DNA of 64,000 bases from Branchiostoma lanceolatum (GCF_035083965.1 NC_089736.1:3705001-3769000); one strand, 5' to 3'; positions 34,715-47,487 are shown, numbered from the stretch's first letter. Translations and numbers: made by a program. The notes: generated by a model not told the origin, from the letters alone.

Positions 34715-35653
34715 AACACACGCACACACACACACACACAAACCTGCAATACAGATACAGACACGGACGGCAATGGACACATAAAAAATCAACATCCCCT
34801 TTTGCTGAAAGGCAGAAAGGAGTAAAGCCATTGGATTACTCACCCGGTTTGTATTCCTGTCTCTTTATCAAACAGTGTGTGAGCATAACTCATTCTCGCT
34901 GGTGTTAGCATGTAGAACTCAACGCCCTTCGATTCCTTAGTTAGCCGTGATAAATGGCCGTATGCCTTCCCGCCTATCCTCATGGTATCGTCCGGACCCC
35001 ATACGACCACTTTAGACCGGTTTTGTCTCGAGAAGATGTGTGTGATCTCCTTTAAAGCATAGGTGAAGCTGCTGTGCGTGACCACGCGGACTGTAGTTCT
35101 GGTTCCGACGTGCTTTTCATACCCTTCAACGGGAGCGTGGTTCATGCGTATCACACACTCCGCCTGGTCGATTTCTGCTCCGGCCGTGTAGTTCAGGACA
35201 TGACCAGATGTGGACACCAAGGCACACACACTACAGCGCATGTTAAAGGCCTGTGGAGTAACACATTAGATATACATTTATTGGACTTGGAAAAGGCAGA
35301 ACGTAAGATCGAGTAATAACACGCTATTTGCACACACTTGCATATTAGTATTCACTGTAGCAATGTACCACATTCACATATTGTGCTATTATAATGACCT
35401 GTACTTAGCTTGTAAGAGCAGAAGCGTACGGTAAAGGTCTTTCTAGTCTGAGAGAGAGAGGGGGAGGGAGAGAGAGGGGGAGAGAGAGTGTGTGTGTGTC
35501 TGTGTGTGTGTGTGTGTGTGTGCGTGCGTGCGTGTGTCTGTCTGTGTGTGTGTGTGTGTGGGGTGGGGGGGGGTGGGTGTGAGAAAGAGAGAGAAAGAAA
35601 GAAAGAGAGAGAGGGAGGGAGACAGAAAGAGCGAGCGAGAGAGAGAGTTTCAC

Positions 35654-35700
<47 letters not shown>

Positions 35701-36843
35701 GAGAGAGGGGGGGGGGGGGGAGAGAGAGAGAGAGACTCACCTCCTTGTCTTTCAGCACGTTGACGTATCCACTGAGCGGGTTGGTGAGGTTGAACGGTGC
35801 CGGATGGACCGGACCGGGCGGTCTGGTAGGGGCGGCGGTCGTGTTCGGGACTCCAGTCGGAACTTCTGTCTGTTGTGAAAGTCTTTTACCCAGTGCAGCG
35901 TGCCACAGCGGCTGGGTTCTCAGCTCTCCGAGATACAAGTACGTGGGAACGTACAGTAAGGTGCAGAGCGTGAATCCCACCACTATTCCAGCCAGAAACG
36001 GTCTTTTGTCCTATGAGTGAGGGACAACATGGGGCAATTTATCAAAGCTTCACATGAATGGACAGATATAGGTTCAAACAGACAAATAAACAAAACTTAG
36101 AAAATAACAGCAGAGGTTCTATCCGCGTATTGCATTTTCAAGTTCTCACTGAAATGACGCCCTGTGTGTGATACGTAGATCATCTTATCATGCTGTGACA
36201 ACGTGGTTCAAGCGCCACTTACTGACCAGTCTACCTGGTCCGGACCTTTTAGCCTAGCCTAGGTACCATATCATATTTCCCTTGGTTTGACGGGGAAAGT
36301 GGGTGACAGGGAAACGACCTGATATCAATATTACAAAGTTTATTGCAAGTTCTTGCAAGTACATTTAACATGAAAAGACGGACAGACAATGGGTAACAAT
36401 ATATAACATGTGACTATTCTAGTCTAAATACTGACACTAAATTCTAACTTATTAGGTTTGACTTCATTTTCCGAGACAGTGGAAGACGAAGAATCCCTCT
36501 TTTTCTGTAATGTGTGGGTTTTGTGATGTTAAGAGGAGAGTAGTTTTATTTTTGTCTGTAAACGTGGAGAAATTAGGATGGAAATTGGTAGCCTCTTTAA
36601 ACAGCTCATTTCTTTCTGATATCAATGTTATGCCCTAATAGCGCTGGGTGTTATTAAAAAATACACCGGCAGGGGGGGTCGTCCGTCGCCCTGGGTGACA
36701 ATGCATCTGAGCGGTCACTGGCCCCCACTCCAACCTCACAGGTACACTACATTGACAACAGTACACCATCGACCACGTTAACTTAGTGCTGACTATAGCT
36801 AGTCACCATGGGTACTCACCTTGTAGTTAGAACACGGGGCCAT
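33365..36843 (-). CDS. ST6GALNAC: ST6GalNAc-type alpha-2,6-sialyltransferase
   Basis: GT29 enzyme of the ST6GalNAc III-VI group, expected to add alpha-2,6 sialic acid to GalNAc in O-glycans or gangliosides in the Golgi. Exons on minus: 36820-36843, 35741-36010, 34844-35250, 34322-34432, 33365-33566. All join in frame through GT-AG sites (1014 nt, 337 residues). MAPCSNYK comes from exon 1; residues about 13-35 (FLAGIVVGFTLCTLLYV) are the signal anchor, followed by a Pro/Thr stem. L motif from about 104 (CSVCALVSTSGHVL ... GAEIDQAECVIRMNHAP), S motif 242-264 (FLSTGWFTMVLATEMCGQV), motif III YHYF (His 281), VS H308-x4-E313. All sialylmotif key residues are kept. Intron 2 opens with long GA and GT simple repeats. 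Which of III-VI it matches best is undetermined. Confidence 0.92.
33708..33955 (-). repeat. Interspersed retroposon family, copy 1 of 3
   Basis: Shares GGGTTTGACTTCTTTTTTG, GCAGTGGAA and GTGGGTT with about 36335-36600 and 39685-39910. The other two copies also share TTTATTGCAAGTTCTTG, whose complement carries AATAAA. All three lie in the same orientation in introns or flanks of minus-strand genes. Confidence 0.55.
34630..34742. repeat. CA microsatellite in ST6GalNAc intron
   Basis: Runs of CA with interspersed ATA and GCA. The long open frames reported here in several phases are artefacts of the dinucleotide repeat. Confidence 0.9.
35450..35736. repeat. GA/GT compound microsatellite at ST6GalNAc donor
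   Basis: Alternating GA, GT, G and TA tracts begin within about 5 bp of the exon 2 donor. On the transcribed strand this is a pyrimidine-rich (CT, CA) stretch immediately after GTGAGT. It may affect donor use; that is inference. Confidence 0.85.
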
Positions 36844-38640
36844 GATGGTAGGCGGTGTGTGTCCGTCGGCTCAGTCGGACAGGTAGCACACGCCGGCGTG
36901 ACCCAGTTGACTCCTGTAGACGGTTACGAAGAACTCGTTTACTAATGAATCAAGCCTTGCTTCTACTAGAACCGCCACGCAGTACTACAGACATGATACG
37001 ATGCCTTTGGTCCGTGGAATACCGCATACTAGTGTCGACCGTACTGTCTCAGAACATTAGAAAGAACCGACTGTCTTGTTACGCATTCTTCATTTGTTCC
37101 GAGCAGGTACAGATAGGCTTGCCCCGGGCGCTACCTGACCCAGTTTTCCTAATACTAGCACTGCCCATAATACACCTTAATGCAGTGTGATAGTACAGAT
37201 GAATAGTGGAGATGAAATTGTTGAACTGAAGCGGCCCAAACGATACAGACATGTTGGAAATGAGTCCAATGTTGCTTAGTTTTAATTTTAACACAAGATA
37301 AATGGGAATGGTGCCTCAAGGCATATTCTGATATCTGAGAAAATAGTGACCCCCCCCCCCACACACACACACACTAAAACTGGCATGGCGATGGATTTAG
37401 AATTGCAATGCTTCATTTTTTTAGGTCTTCTTTGTAATGTACAAAATACAAATACCAAGTTTTACAGTGACTTTTGATCATCTTAGACAAATTTGTCGTC
37501 TTTTGGTTGAAACATATGTACAAGAAACAGACGACAGAACCCATATGTTTTGGGACAAAACAAGCTGGATGGAAAGGAAGATCTAACGTTATATCATACA
37601 AGTGCACTCGGAGGAAATGTACTATGCAATTGTGAACGTTTTTACAAACCTGAACTTCAGATGACTGGATACAGTTGAAAACGACACACCGGCGTAATCC
37701 TGGGCTGTTCTATTTCTGACGAATCACCGTGATAATTCTTGCTCACCTGGATTTGCAAACGGTACAAGCCAGTCTGTCTTAGAACCACTTACACTTACCA
37801 TCGATCTATTGTTACAGTGCATGCAGTAGACTACTACCAACGAGACACGGAATCCATACCTAATGTCAACAACAAGGCCTTGTTATTCAAATGACATGCA
37901 GATGATTGTTCTACTGGCATCACCCCGTTTTCTGGCCATGTTTTCCTTGCCATTGTCGACCAAATATTTTCCGTTGTCTGGACTTGAACTACCGGTAGCA
38001 TCCAAACCAGTTGCGTGCATTTGTAACCCCCTAGAAGTAGAGAGAGGACGATTTAAGAGATTACCAGTGTGGTAAAGAGTTTGTAAATACTGTACGTCCA
38101 AAGCGATGGAAGACGAAACACATTTTATTTCCGAAATTTTGTAACAAGTTATTACGAAATACCCCTACTTTTACACATTCACGGATGAACAAAAAGCTAC
38201 TTTTCTCTTGAAATCACAGAACCCACAAATACTAGAAAAAGTGGGACTTTTCGTCTTCCAAAAAAGAGATCAAACCCAGCTTGTCTAGATATAGCCAACA
38301 GTCATATTCAGTATTAGTAGCCTATTGTTACAACAAAGTCAGCCACAGTTCACTGACACATGTATGATTTTCCCTATGTTTCTTCCATGTATTTGCAATT
38401 AGTTTATGAACTTGCAATTAAACTTCTTATTATTATTATCGCAAATAATGTAAACCTGAACCTTACATCAAAGACGCAGTCAATCAAAGGAAACACGTTC
38501 TTCTTATGGTGTTTTTATTGAAGCTTCATTGTAGGCAAAACGAGTAGAACGTATAATAAAATAACACAAAAGACAAACCTCATCTAAATTCCTCACTTTT
38601 CCCATCTATTTGTGCTGACAGGATCAAGTGACTCCAGGCA
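36844..38640. other. Intergenic, ST6GalNAc upstream region
   Basis: Between the ST6GalNAc first exon and the next MITE. I see no convincing exon. A short CA tract lies near 37350. The ST6GalNAc promoter should lie just above 36843; no core motif stands out. Confidence 0.4.
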
Positions 38641-38643
38641 ATA

Positions 38644-38764
38644 TACCGATCCCGAAGCCACGCCCCCTGTTCTGTTTCGAACACCTGTTTTTGACAGAGG
38701 TGTTCTAAATAGAACAAAGAGTTCTATACCTTCGATATGGTGTTCGACAGGATCGGTCTATTAC
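38644..38764. mobile_element. MITE, GGACCGTTC family, short copy
   Basis: Ends ACCGATCCC and GGATCGGT, with interior CGAACACCTGTTTTTGACAG and AGGTGTTCTAAATAGAACA. These match the interior of the element at 5319-5573. About half its length, so an internal deletion form. Confidence 0.65.
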
Positions 38765-39065
38765 AAGAGCTGCCTCACCTACACCATCTGAAATACCACA
38801 CAGTAATAAATCACGTAGTAAATCTATACCAAATGATGTACAATCAAATATGTACCACAATAGTCACTCAGCAGCCAACCAGACAGATGGCCAGACTGGC
38901 AGAAGATCGCCAGCAGTGGATAACCTTTACTGGACGCCATGCTGCCCCTACGGCTGACTAAGCTATGGGAGAGAAGGAGAGTGAGTGACTCACTCTTTAG
39001 TGGTTTATTTGATTGTTTATCGCATTGAACCAAACAAAAAAAATCCTGTCCATTGTGGCCACCTG

Positions 39066-39071
39066 TTTATT
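39066..39071 (-). terminator. Polyadenylation signal candidate, 14-exon gene
   Basis: AATAAA on the minus strand about 140 nt beyond the stop codon at 39208. Its position suits the 3' end of that gene. Confidence 0.6.
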
Positions 39072-39207
39072 GCGACAGTTCTCTCAAATTTCTGGGGTGG
39101 TCACTTCGGACAGGTTTGACAAGGAGACTGGAAGCAAACACAAGGAAGGCGATGCGATGAGTGTAGCTAACTGCGTCAGGTCCGACTCTGTAGACCACCA
39201 GTCCCGT

Positions 39208-41730
39208 CTAGTACAGCGCCTTTCGGAAATGCTGTAGAAATAAAGAAGACAAGCACATTATGTACATGTATTTAATTAGTTATGTGAGATGGGACAGAAT
39301 ACCTCAGAGTCATTCTTTCCTATGCACTCTGTCTGTAATTCTACTTCAACAAAATTTTTCATTGCCGAAAAAACAAATTATTCATAACGTTATAGTTGAA
39401 ACATGCTAGTAATTCAAATCAATGCCAACATCTTCGTATTACATCGAAGACATCTCTACATAGCTTTGATCTTCTAACGCGATGTTTAATGAGTTAGAGC
39501 CTTATACCCATGTTAGGAGGATCCATACATTGTAAAAGTAAAGATATACAAAATTCTTTCTTACCTTCATAAACAGTTCTCCCTGTATGATCCTCGGTCG
39601 TGCCGGGCCCCACGCAACGCGCTGTGGAGACAAGAAAATAACGGAGTAAATCAAAGAGCTATTAATAAATGTAAATGTTTTATTTGCAAGTTCTTGTCCG
39701 AGAGTTAATTGCAACATGAAACAATGCAAAGCAAGGGTATACTGTACAGATAGTGTGAGTTAACAATGTTGACAAGTAGAACATATGACTATTCTAAGAA
39801 CTTCTACGGAATACAATCTACGCTTTTTGGGTTTGACTTCTTTTTTGGAAGCAGTGGAAGACTGTGTCCCCCTTTTTTGTAATGAGTGGGTTTTGGGAGG
39901 CATGTGAGATTGGGCTAGAAGTTATAGCATTTTAACAAAGATACGAGGTACAAAGTTTCAAATACTGTCTTCTCCTTCTGTCACAACCAGTGAAGGAATA
40001 GCTCAACTATTTATTGAGTTCATACGAGCTAAACTCGTTCGAGATCACTTTTACAAAACGTACCTTCTCATCTGAGGAGTATCTGTGCCATCCCTTGGGT
40101 CGCCTCTTCTTGTTGTAGTTTTGCTGTAGAAGGAGAGATGAAGGCAGCAAGTAAGATGACGCACGAAGTTAAATGGATGGCCCAAGATAGGAAGGGCTGG
40201 AGGGAGTTTGTTGGCGCATTATACTCCAAACGGAGTGAACAGGATTAAGCAAGTATCAGCTAAGTACAGTTAGGAAAAATACATTTTCCCCATAGATATT
40301 TCACCCAAGCACCAATACAATGCATATCTTATATGGTATTGCACCCTACCTTTAAGTACGTCTTTGTCTTGCGTTCCTCTGACCTGCGATATCCTACAAG
40401 AGAAAGTGCAAATGTTGTATAATTCTAATTCTACAACATACCATTCTACAATACCATTACCATACCATTCAACAATAACCTACCATCATTCGATTGTAGC
40501 ACATGATCTCAAAACATACCAATTATATACACACACTTGACAGAAGAAATGAATACCCGGCTAGTAATGATAGTACGGTATAGGTCAACAAACTAATTAA
40601 CAAACAAATAAGTAGATATTCCACATAGCAAATACCTTCAGGTTTCTTTAATCTAGACTTGGACTGTCAAACAAATAGATTATGGTGGTATCCTGAAGAA
40701 ACTGAAATATATCATTTGAACGCCTTTTCGCGTTGTTTCTATAGTTCCAAGTACATACCCATCAAGTCCTGTCCGTATGGAGTTCGCTTTTTCGAAAACC
40801 CGGGCACTGAAAGAGAGAAATAGAGCTAGTTATGCACCGTTAAAAAGACGTTAAAACTATAAAGCACTATCTACCAAACTTCTCTGCTACACAACATTAA
40901 TGAAAGAACTATAGCACATTCGCTTTTTTTTAATATAAAATATTTTAAACATTGTTTTAAACATTGTGACAATTTGTTCAGATCAGAACACATCTTGTTC
41001 AGATCTGTTGCGAACTAAATGCTAAGGGTGGGGACATTTTTAACAGAAATATTGAGTATAAACATTTGTACATCAAAAACATGTCAGCTATTTGTTTTAC
41101 GGAATTAGACAGTATATATATATACCACTCATGATAACCCATATGATTTAGTTATTTGGCCACCTGAATTCTGAGGAAGACTGCAGTAGGATATGTCAAT
41201 TTCGATGCGCTGATTTTTTTGTGTTGGAACATAGTTTTAGCTCCGTACTTTTGTTAACACAGATGAACGTTTGTACTAATCTCCTTCTCAATATTGACTA
41301 TTTCCTACTACCTTCAATTTTGGGGGCTTTCTTTTTCGATTTTTTCTTCTCCTTCGGGTCTTCTTCCTCCTCTTCAGAGCCAGAATCTGGTTCGGGTGCT
41401 GCGATCATGCCTGGAGGTGTACAGAGGAAATGTTGCTCAGACATGATGATTCTATATCAGATTTTACAAACTACGTGAGAAAAAAATAGACTGGGGTTGA
41501 TACAAATCTATCACAACAACGTTAGTTGTATCTTTCTACCCCCCCCCCCTCTCTCTGTCTGTGCTTCTGTGTCTCTCTCTCTGTCTCATTCTCTCTCTGT
41601 CTGTGCTTCTGTGTCTCTCTCTCTCTCATTATCTCTGTCTGTGCTTCTGTGTCTCTCTCTGTCTCATTCTCTCTCTGTCTGTGCTTCTGTCTCTCTCTCT
41701 GTCTCATTCTCTCTGTCTGTGCTTCTCTCT

Positions 41731-41762
<32 letters not shown>

Positions 41763-44700
41763 AGAGTACTGTGGTTTCAGTACACATTGATACTGTTAAA
41801 TTACAAAGGTCTGGACGTTTTCTGGATTCGTCAAATACTTGGGCATAGTCTTAGCTCCCCTGCTCTAATGATAGCATTGAAGATTCAAGATGAAACGATG
41901 AAACTGTATAGACTTCCAAAGGCAGTTGCCAATGATTTTGCTAAGAGAAAATCTCTGTCACCCCTCCCACCTTCCGGATTCGCCAGAGCCTCCTCCATGT
42001 ACGCCGGGAGGATGAGTGTGACAGACTTGGTGCGTTTCAGCCGCTGTGTGCCGTCGTCTTTCTTCAAAATTCCTGGAAAAAAGAGAAAACGCTTGACTGT
42101 ACAGAATAGCTAATCACATACCAACATCATGACAATCCACCCAAAGGTTCTTATAGTATGCTGTTCACTCACAGCAATACAATCTTACAAAAACCACAAC
42201 ATGACCGAAAGCATATCCGTCCAGGCGAAGGTAATTATCAAAACTCAAACTTGAAATACAGTTGTAACGTTATATAAAAACATCACATTTTACCTACGGC
42301 TAGGAACCCAGACGCACTCTTCCTTCTAAGAGTGTTTTGCTGTTTGAGACATTCAGCTGGTGTATATATTATCAATGTGTGTGTATATATTATAAAATGA
42401 ACGTAGATAGTACAGTAAGTAAAGGCCTACAGATTGACGTAGCGATCATTACCGTGGGTAGGTTCTACTGCCAGTGAGCGAACGGATTTGGTTCGGAACA
42501 ACTCGGGGTCGTCTTCTTCGCCTTCCTCTGCAGAATAAAGAAGAGGAAAAAAAAACTTTAAACATAATATCTTTTGTCGTGGTTCTTGAAAATCTGCTCT
42601 CTTCGCCCGTAGCAAAACACTGGTAACGTTGAAGTCCCTCTCATTGGACAGTAAACCTGTGTTTGAGGAAAGCTAAACTTCTAGCACCCACCACACTTAT
42701 CAATAAGAGTACACTATGGGTCCATCCAAGTGAAGTGTGAGTGGATCAAACCTATCAGTCTGTATACGTAAACATATATCTATCTTTTGCATCTTGAAAT
42801 TTATGCACAAAACATTCAGGAGGTTTAACGATCATTTGAAACAAACAAACAAACAAACAAACAAAGTACAACATAAAGGCACGACATGAAAGACACTGTA
42901 CCGCCTCCGGATGAGAAGTCTCCGTCCGTGTCCCTCCCGGTCTCTTCGCCCGTTTCCGGATCCGGTGCGATCTCGGACGGAGGTGCCGACAGTTCGGACA
43001 CCACCGACAGTCTGCGGGGGGTCCTGAACCCGGACGCTACATGGCGGGAAAACATGTGGGGATAGGGTCAAACTTGAAAATAACACTTAAGCTGTTCATT
43101 TGTTTGGTACTAGTTTCTGAGTCTAACCTTTCAACCGAAATGTATGCCAACGTAAACTATGGCCGCAGGATTGGGCTACTATATCCTTTCATCGAATTGT
43201 ACGGATAAAGTTTTTGAAGAGAGCCAGATTAAGCACTAACTTTCTGTTGTTTTAGGTTATTTGTTTTTAACTCACCACTTATTTCTAATGTTGCGTTTGT
43301 ATTTCTTAATTTCTGTCGATTCTATTTGGTGAAATTTTATTATACTTTATAGGTTTTGGGGAGATGGACGCATGAGCTGATGCTGCTTCCTTCCAAATAC
43401 TCTGTAAATGATTGACACTATAAATAAGTCTGGGAAACTCACATGCCATCCGTAAGCGGTGCCTCAGCAGTTTCCCCAGGAACGCGAAGTCCTCCTCCTG
43501 TCCTGGGAAGCTCGTTCCCTGGTCCAGCATATCCAACACGCCTGCGTACTGAGACACCGCCTTGTCCACGGTGTACACACGGGCCTAATGAAAGTGACAC
43601 ATCAAAAAAGTGAAACATTATACAAAAATTGAAAAACGAGAAGGGTGGAGAAAACTTCTGTGGTGCCCCAATGGTCAAAATAGTGAGACTAAGGGATAGA
43701 TGAGAAGATGACATGAGAGAAATACCCGCCTGGAGTATCGAACTGGCTAGGGACTCCCATTTCAACACTAAGGACATCGCCCGCGGACGCACCGTCACTA
43801 CTCCCGCCGTAGCTGAGCGCTCTCCAGAGGCTTGGAGCGTCGTGGGGGAACGCTTTAATGTTTTGTTATGAACGAAGGGTTGTTCAGAAAACTGTATGCA
43901 TACATGCAGTAGGGATTAGGGACCCCCATTTCAGTACCAAGGACATCGCTCATTGGCGCACCGCCACTTTAGCCTTTCCGGTGGTTCAGAGCGGCTTTGA
44001 TGTTTTGTTATGGACGAAGGGTTGTTTAGAAGACTGTATACATGCAGTAGGGACTGAGGACCCTCATTTCAGTACCAAGGACATCGCTCACGGACCTGCT
44101 GCAAGTTTAGTCCAGCCGTATTTCCGCTATACTAGTATTTCCTTATAAAAACGGTTGGCGTTCCTTAGATATAGAAAAGTGAAACTGCTGCATTCACCTG
44201 TACATGCTCGTCCACTCGCTCTATCTCCCGCCTAGCGTCCTCTGCATTGAAAATCAAAGATGGCGCCAAGTCTAATTTTTGTGCGTAGACGTTTGCCAGT
44301 CTTTCCGAGTCGGATGTGTTCTCTGAAAACTGCTGTCCTCGTGACGTCGCTCGAACGCTGTACAACCTCACGCAAAACACCCCGAACTTCTCCTTTTCGG
44401 GAACCAAGTTCGCTCTCATTTCTTTCCTGAAGCACCATGGGATAGTCTTCAGGCCGTGTCTCGCGAACTGCCGGATGATTCTCGTGTCTCGCGAGAGTAT
44501 GACGTCAAGTTCGCCAAACTCGCCCGTCATCGGCACGCATCGGTGGGACAGGTCGAACCGCGAGAAATCACCGACGGTTCCGTAGGCAAAGACGTATCCG
44601 ATGTCGCAACCTGGTAAATGAAACAGAAAGAAGGATTTAAAGTACAGTACAGTAAAGAACGGAAGTGAAATAGAGATTATATTTCTTAAATTTAAGATGG

Positions 44701-47487
44701 ACGGACGCATTCCTTACATGCGGCAATTCAGTGTCAATCTACAATATACAAATATATCGTAGTCATTCTGTTTGCTTACTTTTACTACACATCAAACTTT
44801 GCTTGAAATTATTATATGAAATTTCAAATTTTCAGGGATTTTTTTCTTTCTAAATAAGTGTAAATATGCTGTCTTTTCTAGGTACTAGATGAATGGACTG
44901 AAATAATAAATCGACCAACTGAAGTAGTTTTTTCCTCATTTTACTCTACTCTTTATACGCGCATAAATACAAATAAATAAGGGACTGAACCCCTGTTACC
45001 TTTGTGCGCCACGAAGTACGCCATCTTGGCGAAGGCGTCCCGGATGGATTGGAACTCGCCCTTGAACTTGTCCGTGACCCGTTTGACCTCTACGGCCACC
45101 TTGCATTTTGAGAAGTTGCAGATGAAGCTGGTAGTCGGCAGGGGAAGCTCCTCTTCCTGAAAGTGCAAATCTTTATATATATACATGTATTTCCGAAAAT
45201 AATTTCATCAGGTTGGTAGAAAATAGGATATGGGAGATTCCTTATACACAACCAGGCATTGATCCCACCTGCTAACGTTTCGATGTCTATCAGACACCTT
45301 CTTCAGAGCTTCTGACTGGAGTACTGCTTCTCACCGCTATAAGTAGCCGATGTAGGTGGCACTTTTGCGGTGAGAACACTGTCCCAAATATGGTGTCTGA
45401 TAGACACACCTGGTTGTGTATAAAGAATCTCCCATATCCTTTATATGTATACTTCTGACATTTAAGTCAATTTTCACCTAATGACAAAGTTTATAAAGTC
45501 AGGAAGCAGTTTTTATAGAATTCGAAACACAAAGGATTGTAAAAAGGGAGGGAGAGAAGCATGTTAAGTTTGCTTACAATTACCGTTCAATAAAGTCAGT
45601 ACCATGTGTTATTGCCTGGGGTATATGAATTTCGTTCCTTCTTTGATCAAGCACCCCCATCTATTTAGTGTCCCCTTCAATTTTACAGACACCAAAACCT
45701 TACAAGTACGGAAATATTAAGCAATTTTCCTATATACACAAATATCAAACGCTCCAGTCCGCGTGTCTTCTTTAGGATAATGGAGAACCCGATTACAACC
45801 TTTGTATTGTTATAGAATAGTTTTACTTTTCCACAATGCTGAATAACAACACAGGATTCAGATGACATACTGTATAATCTAAGTAAGCTACGTAATGTCA
45901 ACCTAATTTTTAGCTTTGTTAACGATTTTATATATAGCTTAGTCTCGTGCATTTTTTTCCATATACGCTCCATTTTTGTGCTGGTTTTTGTTTATTTCGT
46001 TTCTTCTATGTATTTTAGTCTTGCGTTTTGTGTGCGCCTCCGTATGTGTTCTGGCGTGCTTTGTGAAAGTTTGTATTGAATTTTGAATCCTGTTCCCATG
46101 ACTAACCCTTTCAAGTTTGTAATAGCCTTCGGCTAGTTGGGTAGCCCTGCATGGCTGTACTTTTTACAGCCAACTAAATAAATCAAATCAACAACACAGG
46201 TGAGCCTTCAAGATAAAGCGTACCATCTTTGCCGGAGTGAGGAGATTGAAAGCCTAGCCAGGAAGCTTGTTTTTTTATAAATGACGTACAGAACATCGTA
46301 GTCTGACTTCTGTCGTGAGAGTAAAGATCGAGAAATGAAGCGAAGTCTACTACAGAAGTCTATTACTCGGAGGCTGTACGTAGTACACTTCTGACGTAGA
46401 ATTCTCTTTATACCTCTTTACACTCCGAAAAAAAGCTACAGTCTACGATAGAAATCGACTACGATGTCTAGTACAACAGTTAAGGAAAAAAACACATGTG
46501 TAAACCTCGTCTAAGCTTGCGTTGTATTTCAAACAGAACCGTACCATCTTTGCCGGAGTGAGGAGGCTGTGCGTCGCCTCCATCTCCACATGTCTGATGT
46601 CGTCCGCCCGGCCAGACTTCTCCAGCTCGTCACAGATGCAGTCGTACAGCCTCGCTTTCATGAACTGTTCATCCTTCACCAGCTGCTTCTTACCCGCACG
46701 GATGTCCCTGAGAACCAGAGAGATATGTAGATTAACAAGACCTAGCAACTCCCTATTTCATAACAATCCATCCATAGTTTCTTTAGTTATATAACGCACA
46801 CACAAAGGGAGGGAGAGAGAGGGAGAGAGAGAGAGAGAGGGAGAGAGAGAGAGAGAGAGAGAGGGGGAGAGAGGGGGAGAGGAAGAGAAAGAAAAAGAGA
46901 GAGGGAGAGAGAGAAAGAGAAAGAGAGAGAGAGAGAGAAAGAAAGAGAAAGAGAGTGGCTACCGAAAACATAGTCGTTTTGTTTTGTCGAAGGTAACGTA
47001 TATCATCATTGATTAAAGTCAAAGAAAATGCTACATAAATATAAACATGTATTTTTTAAGAATTTCATTTCAGTATTCTTAACTTCTTTTAGTGATTTAG
47101 CTCCACCTCAAAAAGTTCCATGTGAACCTCAGAAAAACATTGCCCCTTAATTACATAGAGCCTTATGGTGATTTCACAGGAATCACCACAATTTGACTCT
47201 GAAAATGAACGAATCTCCACGTTTTACTAACCCATCCCCACCTGAAGTAATCTCACTGACTAGAACACCCCTCACCTGTTGACGCTCCTGAAAAGCGCCG
47301 CCGCCACGTCGTCCAAGAAACTTCGCGTTCGCTGCACCTCCTTCGACTCCTCGGGAATCTGCACTTCGGGAGCAATCGGTAGCGGAAGAGGGACTACCAC
47401 TGGAGGCGGTTCTGCCTTCTTGAGAAAATTCACGGCAGCTAGGCGGGCCCGGATTCGGTCTATCAAACCTGTATCTGTATCACCCAT
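39208..47487 (-). CDS. Conserved-looking 14-exon gene of unknown function
   Basis: Exons on minus: 47276-47487, 46545-46707, 45000-45156, 44198-44610, 43443-43584, 42902-43036, 42453-42527, 41971-42072, 41312-41410, 40759-40806, 40350-40393, 40064-40123, 39565-39621, 39208-39231. All phases agree; 1731 nt, 576 residues. It starts MGDTDTGLIDRIRARLAAV and ends HFRKALY. The largest exon (residues about 179-315) holds DIGYVFAYGTVGDFSRFDLS and looks globular. From about 363 on the protein is polar: a Ser-Glu segment, EEEEEDPKEKKKSKKKAPK, then a basic tail (QNYNKKRRPKGWHRYSSDEK). No signal peptide or membrane segment. Exons 6-10 are all phase 1-1 and could be skipped singly without frame loss. I do not recognise the family. 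A 5' untranslated exon is likely near 48640-48700, with a second untranslated start of the ATG exon at about 47537. Confidence 0.82.
41540..41762. repeat. CT/CTGT minisatellite
   Basis: Repeats of CTGTCTGTGCTTCTGTGTCT with CTCTCT runs, about 50-60 bp per unit, five units. It lies in an intron of the 14-exon gene; open frames in it are artefacts. Confidence 0.9.
43735..44120. repeat. Tandem repeat, about 150-bp unit, three copies
   Basis: Each unit holds AGGACATCGC and GGGACTCCCATTTCA-like sequence; the last two also share ATGTTTTGTTATG and CGAAGGGTTGTT. Intron of the 14-exon gene between its fourth and fifth exons. Confidence 0.75.
45200..45445. mobile_element. Fold-back repeat in intron
   Basis: GATATGGGAGATTCCTTATA near 45228 pairs with its near complement around 45415-45441, and TGTCTATCAGACACC near 45283 pairs with GGTGTCTGATAGACA near 45391. 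A related end (AATAATTTCATCAGGTTGG) occurs at about 2560-2580. A short terminal fold-back retroposon is likely; its class is unknown. Confidence 0.65.
46224..46252 (-). repeat. Partial copy of an exon 3' end with its donor
   Basis: CGTACCATCTTTGCCGGAGT plus GAGGAG is identical to 46542-46567, the 3' end of the second exon of the 14-exon gene and its GTACG donor. It lies 319 bp downstream in the following intron. Confidence 0.7.
46800..46958. repeat. GA microsatellite
   Basis: Long GA/GGGA tract in the first coding intron of the 14-exon gene. Confidence 0.9.

Noticed and set aside
34531-34843. Long open frames in several phases with Cys-Val or His-Thr repeats
   Set aside because: They are translations of a CA/TG microsatellite in an intron of the ST6GalNAc gene.
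41522-42113. 195-codon plus-strand frame with Leu-Ser-Cys repeats
   Set aside because: A CT/GT minisatellite plus antisense of real minus-strand exons of the 14-exon gene.
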